From Clytia hemisphaerica (taxonomy: Eukaryota > Cnidaria > Hydrozoa > Leptothecata > Clytiidae), in NCBI GenBank assembly GCA_902728285.1, contig CACVBU010000498.1, positions 1,116,001 through 1,180,000 on the forward strand: a DNA stretch of 64,000 nucleotides, given 5' to 3'. The stretch's first letter is position 1; each line of letters starts with the position of its first letter. Shown here piece by piece: positions 12,101 through 26,765 of the stretch. The position numbers and the translations under genes were made by a program. The notes under the pieces were generated by a model, which was given only the letters and a program-made list of their open reading frames with translations, was not told the DNA's origin and made no database searches.

Positions 12101-13246
12101 AAGCAGTATTGTCACAAAGATGACAAACAATGTCAAGCTGTGAAGACATCCAGCGTCAAATGGACCAGATATGCATTCCAACAAAAACAACCTGCTCGCA
12201 CTTTCACTTTCCGTTACTCCTTATCAGGCTACGGCTATCAATACCGCTACAAATTTTACTTTGCTAAAGGTAGGTACAAATTCTTCCAGATAAGAACAAG
12301 AATCTTTTCTATCAAATAATCAGAGTCGACAGTCGACAGTCGACATTGTATTTTTGGTAGATTTTCAGAATTTAACCATTGTGCAAAATGTTATAGAATA
12401 TGGATTTACTGTTCCTGGAGTTAGCTGCTTCGGTGTTCTTTATTTGTCGGGTTTATCACCAAAAAAATAGATTAGAGACCTAGGCAATAACTTGCAGCTA
12501 TAGAACTGACCGACTAAGTAACTGAAAATAGCTTTTGCCAATCCAGAGGCTTGGTTTTGTTTTCCTTGTCAAGTAACAAAGGGAAAGCTGCCCTAATCCT
12601 CAACTTCAGTTGAGCTAGAATCTGAGAATGTCTGTGTGTCTGTGTGTATGTCCCAAAACTTTAGGGCAGCCTGGAGACTTCACAAATGGTCGGATTTGGC
12701 TGAAATTTTGCACACTTGTTCATTGGGTGAATATCTGGGTTATTTTTTCCATTTTTTGAAAATTTTGATTTTTGGGTACTGGGGACAAGTTTTTCGCCAA
12801 AACGAGGCTATAACTTTGGGGCAGGCTGGAGACTTCAAAAATTGTTCGATTTGGCTGAAATTTGGCACACTTGTTCCTTGGGTGAATATCTAGGGGTCTA
12901 CAATTGGGCCTATGAATAATTTAAAACCATTGAAGTTGAGCCCAGTGCGTTGCGCACGTTCGACTATGAGAAAGAGAATTAGTTTTTACGGTATTAAATG
13001 TAACATAGCTTAAAACCAATTCATATGAAAACGACATTTTTTTTTTTAGGAAACGAAGAATCTTTTTTCCGAATCCGTCAGACATCACGTGGCCGTATGC
13101 AAATCATCAACATCAAAGATTTGATTGGTCCAAAAGATATTCAACTCGTCTTCCATGCTGATGTTGTTGATAATAAAAATGAGCTTACGGATCGATTTAT
13201 TTACATGATTTATTTCAATATGGCGGAGCATGCTATGGCGTTCTAA
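9117..13246 (+). CDS. Fibulin-like protein B, short form lacking anaphylatoxin modules (8 exons)
   Basis: Exons: 9117-9147, 9326-9556, 10331-10456, 10576-10698, 10918-11034, 11769-11892, 12091-12269, 13050-13246; 375 aa, phases consistent throughout. Exon 1 plus the start of exon 2 encode the signal peptide (MKYILQIFAVGLVNLLLHVH). The mature protein begins directly with the atypical EGF with basic tail that is exon 5 of fibulin A and exon 6 of fibulin C. Four calcium-binding EGF modules follow (DVNEC, DIDEC, DVNEC, DVNEC), then the two-exon fibulin C-module. That module (FRYSLSGYGYQYRY) is close to alternatives II and III of fibulin C and unlike the form-I module of A. The anaphylatoxin-like modules and first EGF are absent, and the 178-bp first intron has no room for hidden copies. 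Probable secreted matrix protein. Confidence 0.86.
9664..10312. repeat. 33-bp minisatellite in fibulin B intron 2
   Basis: About 19-20 tandem copies of a 33-bp unit with core aggtcgacaaatg, followed by variants of tttccctagtatttttt and gag. At least four unit variants recur: t/c after aaatg, ccc/cac, agt/aga. Short runs such as variant order C-B-D repeat (units 7-9 and 13-15), which suggests higher-order duplication. Because 33 is a multiple of three and the unit lacks a stop in one minus frame, an artificial 180-aa open frame of an 11-residue repeat results. Confidence 0.9.
11087..11236 (+). mobile_element. tRNA-derived SINE in fibulin B intron
   Basis: The 5' part looks like a tRNA. It has an A-box-like stretch (cagtcggtagaac), an anticodon-arm-like CCTT/AAGG stem with a 7-nt loop reading AAT (Ile-like), and a perfect B box (gttcgatccc). 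Instead of an acceptor stem and CCA, it continues into an unrelated tail containing a small hairpin (ctcggctccgccgacag). This head-plus-tail structure is that of a tRNA-derived SINE rather than a functional tRNA gene. Confidence 0.65.
12604..12960. repeat. Dispersed-type repeat with internal 80-bp duplication
   Basis: Two similar blocks of about 80 bp (near 12655-12757 and 12805-12900) share ggcagnctggagacttca and ttggctgaaatttngcacac, offset by about 153 bp. A short (tgtg)-rich stretch precedes them. It lies in the last intron of fibulin B. No coding function is seen, although it leaves an 85-aa open frame. Confidence 0.6.
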
Positions 13247-13520
13247 ATAAATTTGTTGGGAATCAGCATTATACTCAAATCGGAAACACGTGTATAGAAA
13301 ATTCGATGATGGAACTGGAGTATTGAAAATTGGAGTCTCATGTCATCAAGATTGTTTGGATTTGATGGGTTAATTTTATACCTAGCTAAGCCGCTAAGCT
13401 AAATCTTTCTTTAGGGAGAAATTTCTTCTTCTAGCCGTATCGTTATTAAATATCAGTTTGTATTATTGTATTTGATAGATTTCTAAAATAATGTAGGAAC
13501 TAAAAGCATGTCATTGAATT

Positions 13521-13884
13521 TACCTTAAGAGAACTTTTTTTGGTGAGAACTAATTTTGACGAACGGTCGATCCAAAAAAAAATTTTATTTTGGCGAACCA
13601 GGGATTTTTTAAATTTTGGCGAGAACTTATTTTGGCGAATGACAGTGTAAATCTGTTCTATTTTGCCTTATTTGAAGCTTTTTTTTTAACTCAAGAAGTT
13701 ATTTAGGCAAAATACCAAAATTCTTAATTTTGGCCAGAACTTATTTTGGCGAATCAACGACTTTTTTGATTTTAGCGAGAACTTAATTTGGCGAATGACC
13801 TAAAATATTAATTTTGGTGGGAACTAAGTTTGACGAATTTCGAGTTCGCTCGTCAATTTCGCCAAAATAAGTTCCCTTAAGGTA
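13521..13884. mobile_element. 364-bp MITE downstream of fibulin B
   Basis: Imperfect TIRs: taccttaagagaac on the left and gttcccttaaggta on the right. The interior holds several direct copies of a motif like gaacttattttggcgaat. No coding capacity. It sits in the 1.1-kb spacer between fibulin B and C, which is otherwise featureless. Confidence 0.7.
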
Positions 13885-14369
13885 CGTTAAAGTTGACTGC
13901 CCCTTCTCATAAGAAATTTTTATAAAACCAAAGACTCCAGACACTCATAAACTTCAAAAACTTTCGTAATTTCAAACTAAGTTTAGAACATCCCAACCAC
14001 CACGTCCAATTAAATCCAATATAAATATGTTTGCATAAATTATGACGTCATTGGAAAGCAAAATAAGCACAGTTACAGTGTAGATTATGAGAATATGACC
14101 TTAAAACCATGTCCAATATTTGTGGACAAAATAATAATCCTTTTCTTACGTCTCTCAAATCAAATCATTCAAATGAAATGATATCTGACGTGAACGAGAA
14201 AGCAACCAAGTTCATTTCTTATAGTTGGTATAAATTAGTATTTAATTATAACTATGTAACACCAACGTTAAATAAATCGGAAAATAAAAAAAAAAAATAA
14301 AAAAAATTTCTTAAAACTTTTGCTAACAACATTATTTTGATTTCAGTTTTTAATTAGTCTTGACGAAAA

Positions 14370-19971
<5,602 letters not shown>

Positions 19972-20216
19972 CATAAAGAAGAAAAGTCGACGATGTAATA
20001 TGATGGTCTGCGTTGATGAATTGAAATAGTCGCTGCAATCTTTTAGTTTTTATATGCTCCCACCCCAAATATTCGTCAATTTATTTTGTAATTTAGATTT
20101 TATAAACCATGCTAATACACTAATGCACTGTAAATACAATGATGATACCAGATGTCAAAACGAAATTTCTGTTAATAGTTTTTCCAATTCACTTTTTTTC
20201 AAACCAACTCCTGACT

Positions 20217-20222
20217 AATAAA
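20217..20222 (+). terminator. Candidate polyadenylation signal for fibulin C isoform I
   Basis: AATAAA lies about 245 nt after the form-I stop and only 66 nt before the form-II acceptor. Use of this site would release isoform I before forms II and III are transcribed, which would make poly(A) choice part of the isoform switch. Inference only. Confidence 0.35.
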
Positions 20223-20288
20223 TTGTACATCGTCATCGATAAGAAAACTAACATTTTTGTCGCACTTTCATCCAATCATATTTTGCAG

Positions 20289-20913
20289 CGTATGCCGGAA
20301 AGTCAATTGTTACGGAAACCCAAAATGCCGGACACTCCCAACACAGAGCATCAAATGGTCACACTACAAATTTTATCGTGATTTCCAACGACATGGTTTT
20401 GTTTTCACTTACTCCTTGTCAGGATTTGGCCCCTCGTGGAATCTGAATTTCGAGTTTGCTTCAGGTAAAAAACACTTCTCTTTGAGAGTTCCTTTGTGGA
20501 CTATAACACATCAATCTTGCTGATTTTTCTTACGAAAGAACTTTTCTCTTGACGAGGATGGACTTATTTTCAGTCTGAATCACAAAACACTATTAGTCGA
20601 ATGTATGTGCTTTACATACAACCACAAATGCATTGTTTCTTTACCAGGATCCCTGCCCCTTTTGTGACTATCAACACTTCATGAACTTTTATTTATCATC
20701 CACCTGCTCTCTTCTGCAGGCAACACGGACGGTGCTTTCGAAATCTTACAAACTGATACTCGAGGACGCGTCAAGGTCCGCAACAGTAAGGACATCAAAG
20801 GACCGAAAGATTACGAATTGGTTTTCCGAGCTGATGCTTCAGATGCAGTGCACGGTCATCATCAACGATTTGTTTACAAAATCTTCATCAGCGTTTCACA
20901 ATATCCTTTTTGA
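20289..20913 (+). CDS. Alternative C-terminal exon pair II of fibulin C
   Basis: Two exons, 20289-20464 and 20720-20913, with good acceptors and a gtaaaa donor. The first starts in phase 2, exactly matching the donor at 18681, and the pair ends with a TGA stop. The product is a second complete fibulin C-module: a Cys-rich start (VCRKVNCYGNPKCRTLPTQS), then FTYSLSGFGPSWNL, and a second exon with GAFEILQTDTRG and an ending FVYKIFISVSQYPF. Spliced to the common exons it gives a 619-aa protein. There is no upstream ATG of its own, so it is an alternative 3' end and not a separate gene. It is closely similar to the only module of fibulin B. Confidence 0.85.
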
Positions 20914-21240
20914 TTTGATGTTTTGTAAACTTTGTATTTAATGACTTTAATAAGCTACTTGTATTGTACCTTACAATTTATTATCCATGAAATATATTTT
21001 GCTGAACTTTGTCGTAACTTCTGTTTGATTTCAGTAATGTAAAAAGAACGTGCATAATGTGAAAATCTCTATTCTTGATGTTCTATTTCAATATGGTGAC
21101 AAAGCTTTCTAGAAAACTTTCGAAAATTGAAACTCAAACAATTCATGCAAACAACTTTTGTCTCAAAAGGGATCATTTTTTATCTTTTTTTGCTGCCGGA
21201 CCAGATTTACTAATTCTGAATTTCGTCGTATTTTTTTTAG

Positions 21241-21941
21241 TTTTTGCAAAAAAGCCAAATGCGAGAAAGAAGATTTATATTGCCAACACCTCAAGATTCG
21301 ACAGATCAAATGGCAAACATTTCGATTCAGACAAACTCTGCCGGTGAACTTCTTCCGATTCAGCTACAGTGTGTCGGGATATCAATCGCACATTCATTAT
21401 AACTTTGCTCTGGCTGAAGGTGAGCTGTTGTAAATATATTGTTCAGAGACTGATTTGGACTTTTGCCAGTCCCAGGGTTTATACCTGGAGTGCGAGTTGA
21501 GTTAAGTCACATTTTTGGTATTCCTCTTATGGAAAAAGTTAGCTATAAAAACACGAGCGAGCATCGAAACTTTTGAATAGTAATTTTCTCTTTGTAATTA
21601 GACTTATTGCTCGATCTTTTTCAGGTATGAAAAGATAAGCGGACGAGTGGCCTTTCGCGCCCCTCCCCAAAAAATATTGGAAAGAAAGGCCACTGTCCAA
21701 ATGCTCAAAATATCTTTAAAAATATGTTATAAGATATCTAATTACTTTCCCAGGAAATGATGAGAATCTGTTGGCCGTTGAATATTTGGACGAGCGCAAG
21801 ATAGTCATTTACAACCAGAACGAAATAAAAGGGCCGAAGGATATTCACTTGAAGCTTTTTGTGGATGTTTTGGAATACCAACAACTTATTGATCGGTTTG
21901 TTTATAAATTGAATTTGTTTTTCTCAGCTTATGATTTGTAA
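21241..21941 (+). CDS. Alternative C-terminal exon pair III of fibulin C
   Basis: Exons 21241-21419 and 21754-21941. The acceptor is a long T tract ending in TTAG. Phase 2 start, phase 1 internal junction, TAA stop. This is a third complete fibulin C-module: FCKKAKCEKEDLYCQHLKIR, then FRFSYSVSGYQSHIHY, and a second exon ending FVYKLNLFFSAYDL. With the common exons it gives 618 aa. The exon structure is identical to pair II and to fibulin B's last two exons, so it arose by exon-pair duplication. Its stop lies only 225 bp from the stop of the convergent coiled-coil gene. Confidence 0.83.
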
Positions 21942-22166
21942 ATAGATTTACAGAAACAGAATATTTTCAGAAAATAAGCCTTAAATTTGCAGACCAGTAA
22001 TACGAAATATAATTTTCTCCAAAATTGTCCACTAAACCTTTCGAAAAGTAGTTTCTTTTAGAGTTCTAACTCGTCCAATAAAAACAAAATCATATTTAGA
22101 TAAGATGAAGTGATATATTTGGAAAACATTTTTATGAATATGAGATTTTGGTTTTTTGAAGCGTCT

Positions 22167-25100
22167 TTAATGTTTGATGATAAAGCTTACGCTTTTATTG
22201 GGCATTCCGGGCTTGGCTCCAACACGGCGCTGGTGTCGATGGTTCAAATGGGGCCGTTGTGGTTTTGTAGTCGGCGGTTTTGGTTTGAATTCATTGGACG
22301 GTGAAAGGAGAGGACATGTGAACGCGATTGGTCTACCATGTATGTCGCTCTCTTCTCTATAATTAAGAATGATAAATTAGTGAAGTCCATTCTTGATACA
22401 CGCTTTTTTTTATAAGAATACACTTTATAAGAATGTCCATGATGAAAATGGCCAAAAAATTAAGAATAATGCTAAGAATATCACCATCATGGAATTTTGC
22501 TACTCAAGCTAAGAATGCCATTTTTAGAGCATTTTCAATTATAAACTGTCAATTACCCTCAAGTAAGGCATCCTTTCACAAAAATGCCATTTTATGCTTG
22601 AGACGTATGTACTAACTGTTAAATCTAGTATGAATTAGGATCCTAACCTAAAAAAGCGTGTATGCGTAAGATGTCATATTTTCTAACGGGAGCACAAGCT
22701 GGCGACGAACCACCGTTTTTCTATTTTAGCAACAGATTTTTTTCGGAGCTACCGTTAGAAAAATGACATATCGAGACTCCGTATCTCAATTATACAAATA
22801 AAGTTTGTATTTCCTAACTACGAAGGTGTAAATCATAAGTGCCAAGGCTAAAGGATGCGTCATATTTACTAACTGTTTCAGTTGAGCTGTTGATTGCGGT
22901 GAGATGACTGGCAATCTCAAAGGTGTGAAATCTTTTCGTGGAGAAGTAGGCGGTGCTGGTAATCGTGCAATGATTGGTGATGATGGTGATTTTGATGGTT
23001 GTCTGATAGTAAGGGGTCTGAAAAATCAATCATTCTTAGATTGAGTAAATCTCGTTAAAACAATTACTCTGCACAAACAACCTGTTCCATATATATTTAT
23101 TGACTATATTTTTACTAGTGTTTTTTTTTATCTGGGAAACATTATAAAGAATACCTACTCTCTACATCGTATGTTTGAGTCATGGTATGAAACATATACG
23201 GATTAGATTCACTAAAAGGGAACTTACTTGTGGTATGATGGTGTTTTTGATTTTGACGCCAACTTGTTGGTGATAGGTGACAAGACAGTGTATGACCTAA
23301 AAATGGTTTATCTCATTATTGTTTAATCACCATCATTTTGAGAAAGTACACAACATTATCCCATTTTTCCACACAAAAATGCATACATTTTATCGAGGGT
23401 CTTACCTTTTCACTGATGGTGGTCGTGGTGAAGGAGTTGAATGCTGGTTCTCATTTCCTTTGATTGGAGGTCTGGGAAACAATGGACAATTTTGATTAAG
23501 TGAGGCTAAGTGAGGGTTCGACAATCAAACACATGATTTTTACAACCCTTGGCGAGCAAAACAAATTGACACACGGTCTTTCTCTCCTCTAAAACAGCAA
23601 CTTGTTTTGAACACCATTTACCCCTACTTTTACTTAATCTGCAAAATAATCTATCAAACGAATGCATATATTTGAATCAAGGCCAGAAAAATTTGGCAAC
23701 TAGTCGCGTCAATAAAAAACTTACAAGACTTTCAAATTGTTGAAATCTGGTGGAGGAGTGCTAGTTGTTGAAAACGAAAGTGAAACCGACGGAGATGGTC
23801 TCAACAACGAATCATCTTCAATACTTTCATCACAGTCGTGAGACTGACCACTTCGTTGTTGACTTCCAACCAAATATGGTGTCTTTCTGTATGTCAGCTC
23901 TCTGAGAGTTAAAACAAAACAATAATATAAGTTCAGTACCAGACCAAATTCATGACAGACCAGATGTTCCCATGTAACCAGATCTGATGAGACTGCATAG
24001 TCTACTTACCTTACCTATATCAAACTGCATCCCTTTAACAGTGGAAAATTAACGAAATTTTTTCAAACACTTAATGCAAACCAACCTAGATGAACCACGT
24101 TGGAAAAGGCTAGAAAGAAAACACCGAAGCTACCGGAGCGGTAATGAACCCAGAATGCATCATCGAACTGATCTTAACCACTTCGTTGATTCGTCCTCGG
24201 TGACTAATCAGTACTAGATTGTGGCGTTTAAATGAAAATTTCTTACATATCATCTCTCACGTCCAACGAATCTGCTTCAAAATCTTCGGAAGAACTGTTT
24301 CCTCTTTCGATTTTCGGTCTAGAACGAGGTAGAAAAATTCCATAATATAACTTATTCTTTTTATCTCTACTAACTTTTCAAAGGCTAGTAACTAAAATGT
24401 CAATCTCTGCTTTTTGACTACTCTCATGTTTGTCCTTTACAGTAAAAACTAATTTCTCTGATTCACAACTAAACAACAAAGTTTCTATCAACTTACAAAA
24501 TGGGGAATTGCTTGGTCAGTACTGTTTCATCAACTGACAATTCTTTGTAAACTTTGACGCGACTGAAAAGTAAAACCAAAATATTTCATTTACAAATTCT
24601 AAATTCAAGATTTCATATCTAAACACCTAAACTTAAATCAAACTTTCTAAAATCAAATGACATTTCCATCTCTACACTCACGATACTGAAACAGAAAAAA
24701 GTAAGATTTTAGATTCTCACAATTTAGGATTGGCGGATCGGAAAGGTAATTCTTTTGATTGAATCGGTTCCAATGCTTCTTTTGGGATGAGCCGTTTGTT
24801 TGATGATCTTGGCTCGACCAATCGTTTATTGCGTGCAGCATCACGTGACTGCGTTTCAGCCAATCGTTGGCTATTGATTCTCTTTAAACTTTTTGCAGCA
24901 CGTGCTTCTTTTAGAGAATTGGTTTTTTGTAGCAAAGGAGATTGCGAATCTCCTGCGAAGTTGACGCTTGCTTCACATTGACAATATTTCGCCAACGTCA
25001 TCCAAGCTGCCACTTCTTCGTGTAAATTACGGACTTGATCGTGTAATTCCGAAATTTTCTGGTTTTTTATTTTAAACAAGCGTCTTGTAGCTGCTCTCTC

Positions 25101-25406
25101 GTTTTGGCTTGTTTCTTTGAGTTTTTCGAACTCCTCGCAGCGTTGGTTTCGAGTCTTGATCAACTCTTGCTGCACTTCTTGCGCGTAATTGATGCTGTGC
25201 TCGTAATCTTTTGCCAGCAAACGATATTGGTGTTCGAATTCTATTTGTTTTTCGACAAATGTTTCTTCACAAATTTTAAGGCGTTGCTCAACAGTGAGGT
25301 TCCCTTTAAACTGAATTTCATCAGACATTATTTCACTATTACTATCTAATGACATTTTCGTTTCTTGATTCTCAAAATAATCGATCTCTGCTGAAACCGA
25401 AGACAT
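22167..25406 (-). CDS. Unrecognised coiled-coil protein with Ser/Pro-rich tail (8 exons)
   Basis: Exons on the minus strand: 25406-24721, 24562-24497, 24318-24247, 23901-23725, 23471-23406, 23296-23228, 23017-22874, 22356-22167; 489 aa. Every intron is phase 2, with gtaagt-, gtgaga- or gttagt-type donors, which makes the model internally consistent. Residues about 35-150 are charged and heptad-like (a run of E/Q/K/L with LAKDYEHSINYAQEVQQEL), predicting coiled coil. Residues 180-220 are basic. The rest is Ser/Pro/Thr-rich with many charged short motifs and a Lys/Pro/Arg-rich end. No signal peptide or membrane span. I do not recognise the family; a cytoskeletal or centrosomal role is only a guess from composition. 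An alternative end by reading through the donor at 22874 would stop at 22786. Confidence 0.72.
22397..22775. repeat. Two adjacent inverted repeats in the last intron of the coiled-coil gene
   Basis: First, tacacgctttttt near 22398 is matched by aaaaaagcgtgta near 22650, making a MITE-like 270-bp unit. Directly after it, gatgtcatattttctaacgg (22671 on) is complementary, with few mismatches, to ccgttagaaaaatgacat (to 22775). Neither has coding capacity. Confidence 0.55.
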
Positions 25407-26320
25407 CTTTTCACAAAATCAAATGAGCTTTCCATTTCTTTTGCAAATTTTATTTGACGTCAATTTCTCGAAATTTGTTGCGTCACAAGTTGGTGACGTC
25501 GCAAAGATACTAGGAAGTCCATACGGCGAATAAAACTAATGTTGTGAGCTTTATCATCATCTTTAAAGTGACAGCTGAGAAAGCAAAGGCAATCAAATTT
25601 TGTTTTTCTTTTACTGGTGACACTTAAGGAAAAACACAGTTGTTTTTGTTAATTGAGAGCTGCAATTCTGTCAATCTTTTATGTCAAAAGCTAACTGATA
25701 GGTCAAACCCGAACTACATCAGATCATATTTTGGACGGGTCTCCTGTCTATGGTCGACCAAGTTATAAAGATAGAGGGAATGGAGATTGAGAATGTAGTA
25801 GCCCAAAGTAAGGAAGAAAAGCTATGAAAAGCTGAACGAGATTTGCTGAAAAACTGTAAAAAAATAAAATTGAAAGCTTGTCTATTTAAAGTTTCAACTG
25901 TATAAAGATTTTGATTTTTAATTTTGAATGTTGCTTGAATATGAAGAATTAAATCTTCATTTAAAAGCCTCTTTCACCTGCATTACTCACTTTCTGCATC
26001 ATAACAAATTTTGAATAGCGTTCTTCTAATTGAATTAAGTTGAGAAACGTTCTGGAAGACGCGCAAATTGATGAAAATATATCATGAAATTTCAATTTGA
26101 GAATAAAATATATGTAATAAGAAAATGAGATGTTGAATAAAATGGTCCACTGTTTTATTGCTGTCAAAATGGTCAGAGGTGACTGAAATGAACATGATTC
26201 TTAGGTAAGATGAAATTGCTTTTGAATGGCTCATAATCATTTTGTTCGAAAAAAGAGGAGAATAGCAGTCATTCTTTTTTATCAGAAACAAAAATTATTA
26301 TTGGTTTGAATCTTGAACTA

Positions 26321-26615
26321 TATAACACCCCTGTCTCACAACCCGGTGAAAGTTTTTCCCTCAGGGGGGGGGGGAGTGAAAATTTCTATCGAAATCCCAA
26401 TGGTGATTATTATGTTGTTTCCAGCCCAAAAATTCCTATGGGGATGGTTTTGGAGTGTGATTTTTTTAAATTTGACTTTAAGTGGGGATGAAATCAAAAT
26501 CAATTTCCCAGTGGGGCTGAAATTGTAGGATATTTTTCCCACCGGGGACGAAATTTTGGGCAAATTTTCAAGTGGGGCCTGGGTCCAAGCGGCTCTGTGA
26601 CACAGGTGTGTTATA
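26321..26615. mobile_element. 295-bp MITE, copy 1 of the tataacacc family
   Basis: TIRs of about 20 bp: tataacacccctgtctcaca at the left and tgtgacacaggtgtgttata at the right. The inner part is G-rich with short repeated phrases such as caagtggggc. A second, more decayed copy lies at 42990-43231. It sits in the spacer between the divergent coiled-coil and SGNH genes, the rest of which (25407-26765) shows nothing I recognise. Confidence 0.78.
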
Positions 26616-26765
26616 TAACTAGAGTGTCAAGGGAAATGAAATTATCCAACCAACCAAGTCAGATTTCTACTTTGGAAGTGTCAAGAAACCTTCAAGCATA
26701 GTTAAAATACCGCAAAGAAAGATTGTAAATCCATTGTTTCCTGCTTTATTTTTTAGGCGAGCAGC

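Noticed and set aside
22786-22873. C-terminal tail anchor for the coiled-coil protein by read-through
   Set aside because: A gttagt donor at 22873 joins in phase to a final exon at 22356, keeping the phase-2 pattern. The read-through tail was less convincing, though not excluded.
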